A DNA stretch of 6,483 nucleotides from JBPYFK01 sp051984675 (GTDB taxonomy: Bacteria; Actinomycetota; Actinomycetes; Mycobacteriales; Pseudonocardiaceae), in contig JBPYFK010000052.1 of the NCBI GenBank assembly GCA_051984675.1, forward strand, positions 1-6,483, given 5' to 3'. This document shows, in pieces, positions 1-5,480 of this stretch (positions are counted from its first letter, which is position 1; every line of letters begins with the position of its first letter). The notes below the pieces were generated by a model, which worked only from the letters and a program-made list of their open reading frames with translations, did no database searches and was not told the DNA's origin. The translations under genes were made by a program, and so were the position numbers.

Positions 1-126
1 AGCGAGCTGGCCGTTGACAGCCATGGTCAACGCCGGTTCTCCGAAGGCGAACTCACCGCGGTGAAAGGAATCCAAAACATCATCCGCGAGATGGCCGGCT
101 TGCCCGTCGAAGGCCACATCGTGTGA
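1..126 (+). CDS. C-terminal end of an unidentified protein (partial)
   Basis: The frame is open from the first base and ends at TGA 124-126, giving the last 41 residues of a protein whose start lies before the window. Third codon positions are strongly G/C-biased (for example GAG CTG GCC GTT GAC AGC), so it looks truly coding. The tail includes RRFSEGELTAVKGIQNIIRE and ends in VEGHIV. It is probably soluble and partly helical, with no membrane segment. I do not recognise the family and assign no function. Its stop is only 25 bases before the start of the broken YihY-like gene, so the two may once have been separated by more DNA. The reading frame is well supported; the identity is not. Confidence 0.7.
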   Translation, partial: SELAVDSHGQRRFSEGELTAVKGIQNIIREMAGLPVEGHIV

Positions 127-151
127 CGCGGGCCGGTGGAGGCGAAACGGG

Positions 152-967
152 GTGTTCGTCGTGGTCGTGGGAGATCAGCTTGCCGGCAATGTCCATACTC
201 TTCATGGCAGCGTTCCCGCGCTGATCATCGGCATCCTCGTCAGCGGCTACGGAGCACGGCGTATGGCCCACGCCGGCCAGTACGCCCTCAACCAGGTGTG
301 GGCGATCCCGCGCCGCGCGTGGCCTGACCCCTGCGCGCCTACGGCCGTGCCGTGCTGTTGATCCTCGGACTGGGTCTGGCGTTGCTGGCGACCACCGCCT
401 TGTCCGGGGTGACCACCACCGCGCATGCCTTCGGCGGGCTCGTGGGACTCGCTGGCCGTGATAGTGCGGGTCATGGCCACCGTGGTGGCCGTGACGATCA
501 ACACGGCCGTGTGCGTGCTGGCATTCCGCGTGCTCACCGCCCACCACATCGACCTGCGTGACCTGCGCGACGGGGCGATCGCAGCCGGCATCGCCTGGCA
601 GGCGCTGCAAGAACTCGGGACCAACGTTTTTGGCCGCGAACCGCGCGGCCTCAACGCCGCCTACGGCCTGTCCGGCATCGTGCTCGGCCTCCTGGCCTGG
701 ATCTGCCTCGGGGCCTTCATCATCGTGTTCGCCGCCGAAGTCAGCGTCGTCCGCGCCCACCGTCTCTGACCACGTTCCCTGCGCGGCCTGGTCACCGAGA
801 CCACCGACCTGACGCGGGCCCAGCGCCGTGCCTATACGTCCTACGCGGCGGTACAACGCCACACCTCGGTCCAAACCGTCGACGTGCGCTTCAGCACCTA
901 CGCCGATACCGACGAAGACGAGGCCATGTCAACGGCGTCCGAAACCGAACCACAGCACCTGTCCTGA
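152..967 (+). pseudogene. Degenerate YihY/BrkB-family membrane protein gene
   Basis: Three pieces in two frames join into one YihY/virulence-factor-BrkB-like protein, a multi-span inner-membrane family without a firmly established function. Piece A (frame 2, from GTG 152) carries GSVPALIIGILVSGYG and ALNQVWAIPRRAWP. Near 322-330 the frame steps back by one base, as from a one-base deletion. Piece B (frame 1, about 328-440) reads LRAYGRAVLLILGLGLALL. Near 436-455 the frame returns to frame 2. Piece C carries AFRVLTAHHIDLRDLRDGA, IAWQALQELG and LAWICLGAFIIVFAAEVSVV, the usual family C-terminal core. In the family motif RLWPRSL the Trp codon is TGA (767-769); the same frame then continues through LTRAQRRAYTSY to TGA 965-967. 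The usual N-terminal third is absent. A GGTGGAGG at 135-142 precedes GTG 152 by 9 bases, so a shortened product could still be initiated. Sequencing error could explain some lesions, but less easily all of them. Confidence 0.8.
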
Positions 968-1166
968 CCTGCCGCGCGTCAAATAGAACCCGCGATTCCC
1001 GAACGCGGCGACCGGAACGACATACACAAGGGGCCCTACATAGGTTCGCGACCCGTAACGATGTGGCGTGCGTCACGCGACTTCATGGATGAAGCCTGTG
1101 GCCAGAGCGAGCCACCAGGAGGCTGCTGATCGGTGCAGCCCAAAGTGCTGCGAAGAGGTGAGGGTC

Positions 1167-1358
1167 ATGGTCGTCCGGTCCAACGCGCGCGACGAGTCTC
1201 CGATCTATGCGCGACTGAGCGAACTGTATGCCGTCGAGGACGCGGACTGGGCCATTTCGGCTCCACCCCAGTTCCGGCGCGAGTTGGCTGATCGACACGG
1301 ATGGTCCGGATGGTTTGACCAGAACACCCTTCGCATTGACACGCGCATGACCCGGTGA
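1167..1358 (+). CDS. Small hypothetical protein, 63 aa
   Basis: ATG 1167 is chosen because AGGTGA (1156-1161) lies 5 bases upstream; a longer frame from 1068 has no such site and a poorer-looking sequence. The product is soluble, with no membrane segment or signal peptide. It has a central PPQFRRELADRHGWSGWF segment rich in Arg and Trp and ends in TRMTR. Codon use has the high third-position G/C seen in the neighbours. I do not recognise a family. A DUF1918 gene follows 79 bases downstream on the same strand, so co-transcription is possible but unproven. It could be a lineage-restricted small protein. Confidence 0.6.
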   Translation: MVVRSNARDESPIYARLSELYAVEDADWAISAPPQFRRELADRHGWSGWFDQNTLRIDTRMTR

Positions 1359-1424
1359 TCCCGGAAGGTCAGATCAACCGGCGGGCCAGTGGCAAAGCTC
1401 CATCCCGACCCAGCAACCCGGACG

Positions 1425-1430
1425 GGAGGA
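1425..1430 (+). promoter_or_regulatory. Ribosome binding site fixing the GTG start of the DUF1918 gene
   Basis: GGAGGA ends 7 bases before GTG 1438. This is a near-consensus Shine-Dalgarno sequence and decides the start of the DUF1918 gene. TCCCG (1404-1408) and CGGGA (about 1423-1427) could pair and partly cover it, but the stem is only 5 bp. Confidence 0.7.
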
Positions 1431-1437
1431 ACACACG

Positions 1438-1635
1438 GTGTTTGCTCGCGTTGGTGACCAACTCCTCGTGCACAGTCACACGACCAACCAGCCCGATCGG
1501 ACCGGAACCATCGTCGCAATACACGGCACCAACGGAGGACCTCCCTACTGGGTGCGCTTCCACGAAGACGGCCATCTTCGGTTGATGTATCCCAGCGGTG
1601 ATTGCGAGATCGTCGAGCCGGACACTGGGCCGTAA
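1438..1635 (+). CDS. DUF1918 domain protein, 65 aa
   Basis: The N-terminus FARVGDQLLVHSHTTNQPDR followed by GTIVAIHGTNGGPPYWVRF and HEDGH...YPSGD matches the DUF1918 family pattern: GD.L.V, then the PDR.G.I..V.G..GGPPY.VR.. core, then an aromatic-Pro-x-x-D tail. These are small actinobacterial proteins with a predicted SH3-like beta-barrel, and their molecular role is unknown. The length (65 aa) is usual for a single-domain member. It starts at GTG with a strong upstream GGAGGA and ends at TAA 1633-1635. It is the second of two small plus-strand genes and faces a hairpin at 1746-1780 and a convergent minus-strand frame. The family call is confident; the function is not known. Confidence 0.92.
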   Translation: MFARVGDQLLVHSHTTNQPDRTGTIVAIHGTNGGPPYWVRFHEDGHLRLMYPSGDCEIVEPDTGP

Positions 1636-1745
1636 ATCTCGTTAGTGCTCACCAGAAGAGTCAGCACCACAGACCTGTGAAGATCACTGCCGCCGGGACG
1701 ATGCCGGGGCGGGACACCTACTCAGACCCCAGATGATCAGAAGAA

Positions 1746-1780
1746 GGCCCCACCGGCTACTGCATTGAACCGGTGGAGCC
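1746..1780. terminator. GC-rich hairpin between convergent genes
   Basis: GGCCCCACCGG (1746-1756) and CCGGTGGAGCC (1770-1780) form an 11-bp stem with one mismatch around a 13-base loop. It lies in the gap between the DUF1918 stop (1635) and the minus-strand stop at 1812, so it could end transcripts from both sides. There is no T-tract, as is common in actinobacteria. Confidence 0.45.
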
Positions 1781-1811
1781 TCAGCTCGCTTGTGATTTCG
1801 GTACCGGCTTG

Positions 1812-2000
1812 CTAGGTCACGCGTTGCAGGGGTGTGCGGTCGAATTCAAGGTGGACGGTCGCTGGCAGGGTGGCGCGGCCGAGGGCGCCTCGCGCCTGAG
1901 TGAGGACGGCCGTATCCACCTGATCGCAGACCTGGCGGAGGCTCGTCCCCTCCTGCAGCCCTACCCGCAACCGCAGCATGGGATTGGCGCTCGGTTCCAC
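1812..2000 (-). CDS. Possible Asp23/Gls24-like fragment, 62 aa
   Basis: The minus frame from GTG 2000 to TAG 1814-1812 has high third-position G/C. It reads MLRLRVGLQEGTSLRQVC, then a helix-like QVDTAVLTQARGALG, then LPATVHLEFDR, ending LQRVT. The strand-helix-strand pattern, with a basic valine-rich strand, a 'G-x-S/D-L-R-x-V' turn and a final V-x-L-E-F strand, resembles the C-terminal half of actinobacterial Asp23/Gls24 envelope-stress proteins. This is a resemblance by eye, not a proven match. There is no Shine-Dalgarno before GTG 2000, and ATG 1979 is an alternative. The frame upstream closes at 2066. The normal N-terminal half is missing, so it is probably a truncated gene cut at the palindrome next to 2000. 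An overlapping plus-strand frame (1773-2003) is less convincing. Confidence 0.4.
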   Translation of the reverse strand: MEPSANPMLRLRVGLQEGTSLRQVCDQVDTAVLTQARGALGRATLPATVHLEFDRTPLQRVT

Positions 2001-2157
2001 TAGTACGGGCCCGTACCCCGGCCTCGACGAGCACCTCGCACGACACCGTCTGGTGTCGCCGTATCACACGATGCTGCTGCGGTTCCTGCTACCCGAAAGC
2101 GACTACCGCATCCGCGAGGCGCTCGAGTTCTCCGACAGCGCCGACGACGTCAACGGC
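1978..2157 (+). pseudogene. Coding-like remnant on the plus strand, unidentified
   Basis: From about 2004 to 2157 frame 1 has very strong third-position G/C and a protein-like composition: PYPGLDEHLARHRLVSPYHT, then MLLRFLLPESDYRIREALEF and SDSADDVNGL. No Shine-Dalgarno precedes ATG 1978. The strong coding signal fades at both ends: upstream at the 14-bp palindrome (2003-2016), and downstream where it runs into the 3' end of the minus-strand gene at 2158. The only stop in this frame (2206-2208) lies inside that opposite gene. I read it as an internal fragment of a gene that was cut at both sides. I do not recognise the parent family. It may instead be a short real gene that overlaps its neighbour. 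Confidence 0.3.
2003..2016. repeat. Perfect 14-bp palindrome
   Basis: GTACGGGCCCGTAC is identical to its reverse complement. It directly follows and partly shares bases with ACTAGT (1999-2004). It marks the point where coding signal switches from the minus strand (before 2000) to the plus strand (after 2004). It may be an operator for a flanking frame or a rearrangement joint. Confidence 0.5.
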
Positions 2158-2682
2158 CTACCGTGTCGGACGCCGCTGCCCAGGCTCGTCTGTCTGCTCG
2201 TCGGTTGAAGTACCCGCCCCCGCCGTTTCTGTTTCGGGCTGAGCCTGGCGCTGGCGCGACACCATCATAGCTACAGCAATCCCGACGGCGGCCAACAACA
2301 GCCAGGGCCACCAGCGTGTACGCCTAGTCGGTGCAGGTTCGAGCGCAACCGACAATTGCGTGCGCGCTTGGTGGATCGCCGTCTCCAGTTGCTTACGGGC
2401 CTGCCGGGCGCGCTTGTCGAAGTGTTTGCGCGCCTTCTTGCTCCGCTTGGCGAGCTGTTTGCGCGATAGGCCGGTTGTCCGGCGCGCGAGTACTTCAGGT
2501 AGCTCGTCCAGAGAAGTTCCATGTTCGGCCAACTGCTGCTCGACACGCGCCAGTGCGTGCCGGGTCAGCTCCATACCCGCTCTTCCGCTGCGCCCCACAC
2601 CTCGCCGCGCTTGCTCTAGCCCCGTGCCGAAAGTGCTCCCCACCCTGTGAGCGGCTTGGTTGACAGTCTCCGCTGCGTCCAC
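2158..2682 (-). CDS. Basic helical protein with one membrane span, 174 aa
   Basis: GTG 2682 is chosen because GGAGG (2693-2689) lies 6 bases upstream; a longer frame to 2757 has no such support. Residues 1-60 are helical and mildly charged (VNQAAHRVG, ALARVEQQLAEHG). Residues 67-110 are very rich in Arg, Lys and Gln (QLAKRSKKARKHFDKRARQ), suggesting a coiled coil or a phosphate- or nucleic-acid-binding surface. Residues 124-141 (WWPWLLLAAVGIAVAMMV) form a single membrane span. The last 33 residues are acidic and Thr/Glu-rich. With no signal peptide it is probably a tail-side anchored cytoplasmic protein. The layout resembles actinobacterial YtxH-like or similar envelope proteins, but I see no diagnostic domain. 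The stop is TAG 2160-2158. An 84-aa membrane protein gene lies 361 bases upstream on the same strand. Confidence 0.8.
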   Translation of the reverse strand: MDAAETVNQAAHRVGSTFGTGLEQARRGVGRSGRAGMELTRHALARVEQQLAEHGTSLDELPEVLARRTTGLSRKQLAKRSKKARKHFDKRARQARKQLETAIHQARTQLSVALEPAPTRRTRWWPWLLLAAVGIAVAMMVSRQRQAQPETETAGAGTSTDEQTDEPGQRRPTR

Positions 2683-3043
2683 TGTGTGCCTCCGACGTTG
2701 GATGCGTGTATGCAAACACCATGCTGATGGACCGGCCGAATCTTGGGAAGCCCACACTGGACCATCGATAGCTGCCGCCGAGGGGATCGACCGTACGGGC
2801 CACGCGGGCCTGAGCTATCCACCGTGCACCTGCTGGTGCCGCGCCTGGCCACCTTCGAGCCAAACGAAGCCCAGTCCCTACAGGTGACCTGAGCACCATC
2901 TCGACAGCGTTGTACGGAGACAAGTACCCACCTTATGACGGGCATCGACCTTATTAGTGGCACTGACGCGTTCCGTGCCAGCGGGTCGGCTATCTCAACG
3001 GCCGTCCCTACCGTCGGCTGCGGCGTGCCTGCTCGCGCGGAAC
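2683..3043. other. Intergenic stretch between two minus-strand genes
   Basis: These 361 bases hold no convincing gene. The part next to 2682 should carry the promoter of the 174-aa gene, but I see no clear -35/-10 pair. A short plus-strand run (2824-2892) has coding-like third positions and reads VHLLVPRLATFEPNEAQSLQ before a TGA. It has no start signal and may be a gene scrap or chance. Longer frames on the minus strand have Arg/Ser-rich, low-quality composition typical of shadows. Confidence 0.4.
2689..2693 (-). promoter_or_regulatory. Ribosome binding site fixing the start of the 174-aa gene
   Basis: On the minus strand GGAGG is followed by CACACA and then GTG at 2682. The 6-base spacing and perfect core make this start much more likely than one 25 codons further up. 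Confidence 0.65.
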
Positions 3044-3298
3044 TCAGTGGAACAGCTTCTCGACGAAGGTCTTCAAAGCGCCGAAGAAGTCCAGCGGTGC
3101 GCGCACTATTGCCCGAGCCGCATCACCCAGACGGCCCCAGAGATGACTTACCCCTCCGGCCGCGCCAGTGGGATCATGGGCGATGACGGCCAACAACACG
3201 ATGATGGCCGCCAGGGCGATCACCACTCCGAGCACGGTCAGGCAACCCCAGTTACGCACGCGCTTGCGTACCGGATTGCGCTTGGGACGAGCGGCCAT
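3044..3298 (-). CDS. Small membrane protein, 84 aa
   Basis: The gene starts at ATG 3298 with GGGGTGA (3308-3302) just upstream and stops at TGA 3046-3044. Residues 1-17 are strongly basic (RPKRNPVRKRVRN), residues 18-40 form one long hydrophobic span (GCLTVLGVVIALAAIIVLLA), and the rest is an amphipathic tail with GRLGDAARAIVRAPLDF. By the positive-inside rule the N-terminus should be cytoplasmic and the tail outside, or the segment could act as an uncleaved signal anchor. I do not recognise a family. The good start signal, clear topology and coding-like bias make it a real gene. It precedes the 174-aa membrane protein on the same strand, but the 361-base gap argues for separate promoters. 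Confidence 0.75.
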   Translation of the reverse strand: MAARPKRNPVRKRVRNWGCLTVLGVVIALAAIIVLLAVIAHDPTGAAGGVSHLWGRLGDAARAIVRAPLDFFGALKTFVEKLFH

Positions 3299-3878
3299 AC
3301 ATCACCCCGTAGCTCGGAATCCAACTGGGGTAGACCCTAGCGGCCACCTCAACCAGCCGCACCGTCCCTCAACCGAAGCGTTGTACTCCGACTGTTCGTG
3401 ATCACTTCTACAGAAGGTCCCGATCTCGGCAGGTTTCGTTGCGCCACCGTGGCTCTTTGGCTTCACCACACCGCCGTCGCAGTCAGTTTAGTTACTCTCG
3501 GACAACTATTTCCGGCGCCCCGGCCTTGGGCAGAAACACCCCCGGCGCGCCGTCCGCTCAGACTTGAACCGCAGGATGTCCACCGCCCACGCCAGCGGGC
3601 CAAGCAACCGTGAAATGCCCTTGAACCCTGGTGCTGGGCTCACCATGGGTGTAGCTGCTGCTGGGGTGCCTCGGCGCCGTCACTCTCAGCGACCTCTGAG
3701 TCTCGTTCGCGGTTGCATCGCAGGCTCGACGACGATCTTCCGGTCGGGGCCACGACCTTGGTGCCGAGCAGTTGTCCGAGGACAAGCAAACCGCAGTGGC
3801 TGGAGCTACGACCACAGTAACGACGATCGTTGCGAACTGTCTCTTGGCGCAGCTATCAGGGGTGGTTAAGCTACCGCA
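3299..3878. other. 580-base stretch with no convincing gene
   Basis: Frames on both strands are open for up to about 100 codons but have weak third-position bias and Arg/Ser/Pro-rich composition. The first part should hold the promoter of the 84-aa gene and contains an imperfect palindrome (3325-3340). Around 3750-3870 a frame-1 run reads QLSEDKQTAVAGATTTV and TTIVANCLLAQLSG, more protein-like than the rest, but no start signal leads into it. It may be an eroded gene. Confidence 0.4.
3325..3340. promoter_or_regulatory. Imperfect palindrome upstream of the 84-aa gene
   Basis: CTGGGGTAGACCCTAG folds on itself apart from one G-T pair and the central AG. It lies 27-42 bases upstream of ATG 3298, where an operator or promoter would be expected. 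No regulator can be assigned. Confidence 0.2.
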
Positions 3879-4052
3879 GTGGCTACGGGCGCATTCGCCA
3901 AGATCAGCACGATCATGGTTGCCGACCCGATGGGACCAGGCTGCCTAGCCGGCGGGGTCGACGCACTGGGCGTTGTGCTCGGGGTCGTGCTCCTGACGGG
4001 CGCGATGATGGGCTACTTTGTCGGCATCTACGTCGGCCGACGGTCAAAGTGA
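3879..4052 (+). CDS. Possible small membrane protein, 57 aa
   Basis: The frame runs from GTG 3879 to TGA 4050-4052. It reads VATGAFAKISTIMVADPMGP, then a hydrophobic span of about residues 29-51 (ALGVVLGVVLLTGAMMGYFV), then GIYVGRRSK. The single span followed by a basic RRSK end fits a small membrane protein with a cytoplasmic C-terminus. Third codon positions favour G/C. The start is weakly supported: GGTGG (3861-3865) is 13 bases upstream, and a TAA at 3867-3869 closes the frame. ATG 3915 is an alternative start. The gene faces the phosphatase gene, with a hairpin (4072-4100) in the gap. I recognise no family. Confidence 0.5.
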   Translation: MATGAFAKISTIMVADPMGPGCLAGGVDALGVVLGVVLLTGAMMGYFVGIYVGRRSK

Positions 4053-4071
4053 CTCCCCAGGGCCCGTGGCA

Positions 4072-4100
4072 CACCGCCAGCGTCGCCCAGCGTGGCGGTG
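4072..4100. terminator. Hairpin between convergent genes
   Basis: CACCGCCA (4072-4079) and TGGCGGTG (4093-4100) form a perfect 8-bp stem around a 13-base loop. It lies between the stop at 4052 and the phosphatase stop at 4166, so it may terminate transcripts from both sides. No T-tract follows. Confidence 0.4.
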
Positions 4101-4165
4101 ATGCGACCGCTGGAGGCTGGCCGGGCCGGCAGTCGCGGCTGCGCATCGAGAACCGAGTGCTGATG

Positions 4166-5416
4166 TCACTCGTCCACTGTCACAGGGCGTGCATCGTATG
4201 TCGACGCACTGGGACCGAGCCAGTCCAGACATACGGCAACGGCGTCATCGTCGAGTTCGTGATCTTCCAAGAAGACACGCAGGTCGCTCAGCAGCGCCCG
4301 GACAGCTTCGGCTGGTGGGAGAAGGCGACTGGCACGCAGGATACGACGGAGCCCTACCTCGCTGTAGCGGCGTTCCTGAGCCACTGCGTCGTAGATCCCG
4401 TCGCTCAGCAAGAAAAGTCGATCGCCAGGCTCCAGGGTGAAATGCTGAACGGAGTAGTGGGTGTCGTCAAACATCCCGAGCGGCAGTTGTTGCTCTAACT
4501 CGATGGGCGTCGCCTCGATGTCGCGCACACGCCAAAGGCGGGGCGAACCCGCATCGACGGCACAGACCTCCCCCGTTTCCAGGTTTACTCTCATCAACAG
4601 AGTCGAAACATATTCATCGCCCGCGTGGTGCGCCCAAAGTGCCTGGTCCGCGAGCATCGCCTGGTCTTCCAGGCTCGCTCCTGTTCGCCGTGCGTTACGG
4701 AGAGCCGTGATCACCAGGGTGGTCAGGATCGCCGCCACCACACCCTCGCCCATGCCATTGGTGACCGCAAGAGTCAAGTACTGCCCGTCCTGCGTCCAGT
4801 CAAAATTGTCGCCCCGGACGGCGTACGCGGGCTCAAGCTGTCCCGCGAGCCGGACCGTCTCTCCGTCAACAGCTCGGACGGGCAGGAGCTGCCATTGCAT
4901 CTCCGCAGCGAGCGTCAACCGTCGACGGCATCGAACCCGCGCGTATCGGTCAGTAGCGATGTCGGCAACAGTCAGTGCGTGCGCCACGGTCTCCGCGATA
5001 GTCGCGAGTTCACCGCAGATTTCCTCCTCGGGTGGGTACGTCCACGCCATGCGAAGGACGCCCGTCCGGTCCCCACGGACTGACATGGGCAACCACCAAA
5101 CCGTGCTCTTGGGGCGCGTCTCTTCCACCGCGCGTTGTTCGGTGAATGCTTGGCCAGCCGCTGTACCGACCAGGGATAACCCGGGATCGTCGGGCTCCAA
5201 CACCGGTTCCAGGCCCATCAGTCGCAGATCAATCAAGTAGAGCTCGACCTCACTGACCCCGTACTGAGCGCTTAGCACGTGATCAAGCACTTCAGCAAGA
5301 TCGTACGCGGACGCCTTCTTGAGTGCCCTGTCGACGCGTGCCAGCCGCCCGCTCGCAGTCAATGGATCCCTCCAACCGTTGCCTGCCCGGTAAGGCAGCC
5401 CGAGACCGACCGTCAT
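4166..5416 (-). CDS. SpoIIE/RsbU-type PP2C serine/threonine phosphatase with GAF-like N-terminus, 416 aa
   Basis: Residues about 30-155 look like a GAF-type sensor domain (WWLPMSVRGDRTGVLRMAW; ELATIAETVAHAL). Residues 165-178 (RRLTLAAEMQWQLLP) match the helical linker typically preceding SpoIIE-class phosphatase domains, which occupies about 185-400. Metal-binding motifs are RGDNFD (201-206), SDG (338-340) and DDDA (389-392); LPLGM (311-315) is also typical. The motif usually written GDVxGHG or SDGMGNG reads TNGMGEG (219-225), so the expected Asp is Asn220. Family members dephosphorylate proteins, often STAS anti-sigma antagonists, in the cytoplasm. No membrane span is seen. ATG 5416 has GGTGGA (5431-5426) 9 bases upstream. 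It is divergent from a MarR-type regulator, with a palindrome between them, so that regulator may control it. The class is certain; substrate and activity are not. Confidence 0.93.
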   Translation of the reverse strand: MTVGLGLPYRAGNGWRDPLTASGRLARVDRALKKASAYDLAEVLDHVLSAQYGVSEVELYLIDLRLMGLEPVLEPDDPGLSLVGTAAGQAFTEQRAVEETRPKSTVWWLPMSVRGDRTGVLRMAWTYPPEEEICGELATIAETVAHALTVADIATDRYARVRCRRRLTLAAEMQWQLLPVRAVDGETVRLAGQLEPAYAVRGDNFDWTQDGQYLTLAVTNGMGEGVVAAILTTLVITALRNARRTGASLEDQAMLADQALWAHHAGDEYVSTLLMRVNLETGEVCAVDAGSPRLWRVRDIEATPIELEQQLPLGMFDDTHYSVQHFTLEPGDRLFLLSDGIYDAVAQERRYSEVGLRRILRASRLLPPAEAVRALLSDLRVFLEDHELDDDAVAVCLDWLGPSASTYDARPVTVDE

Positions 5417-5445
5417 GTCACAATGTCCACCAGCCGAGCCTCACG

Positions 5446-5461
5446 GACCAGTATGCTGGTC
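5446..5461. promoter_or_regulatory. Candidate MarR operator between divergent genes
   Basis: GACCAG-TATG-CTGGTC is a 16-bp palindrome with perfect 6-bp arms. It lies between the phosphatase start (5416) and the probable regulator start (5481). The size and position are typical for a MarR dimer site that controls its own gene and the divergent neighbour. The central TATGCT could serve as a -10 element for the regulator gene, which would let the protein block it, but no good -35 is visible. Confidence 0.5.
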
Positions 5462-5468
5462 GGAGCGA

Positions 5469-5475
5469 GGGAGGA
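5469..5475 (+). promoter_or_regulatory. Strong ribosome binding site of the MarR-type gene
   Basis: GGGAGGA ends 5 bases before CTG 5481, in the regulator's frame. No ATG, GTG or TTG lies at a suitable distance in that frame, so this site points to a CTG start. Confidence 0.55.
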
Positions 5476-5480
5476 CGACG

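Noticed and set aside
767..769. TGA as recoded (read-through) Trp or selenocysteine codon
   Set aside because: No downstream recoding structure is evident, and the same gene has two frameshifts and a missing N-terminus, so decay or sequencing error is simpler.
247..874. Long minus-strand frames opposite the YihY-like gene
   Set aside because: Their translations are His/Arg/Gly-rich with no family motifs, while the plus strand shows clear YihY/BrkB segments; they are shadows.
1066..1078. Inverted repeat GCGTG-CGT-CACGC upstream of the 63-aa gene
   Set aside because: Five-bp arms with a 3-base centre are common by chance in GC-rich DNA, and no promoter is visible next to it.
1773..2003. 76-codon plus-strand frame opposite the Asp23-like fragment
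   Set aside because: Its GTG start lies inside the 1746-1780 hairpin, it has no ribosome site, and the minus-strand frame gives a more protein-like pattern.
2909..3392. Shared GCGTTGTAC near 2909 and 3379, upstream of two minus-strand genes
   Set aside because: The match is too short to exceed chance, and the two copies lie at different distances from the starts.
3558..3869. Overlapping open frames of about 85 and 101 codons on opposite strands
   Set aside because: Neither has a good ribosome site, a recognisable motif or steady third-position G/C bias.
3790..3884. Direct repeat ACCGCAGTGGCT at 3790-3801 and 3873-3884
   Set aside because: One 12-bp repeat is expected by chance in a GC-rich window of this size, and no flanking structure supports an element.
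4461..5240. 259-codon plus-strand frame inside the phosphatase gene
   Set aside because: It is Ser/Arg/Thr-rich and opposite a clear PP2C gene; a shadow caused by GC-rich codon bias.
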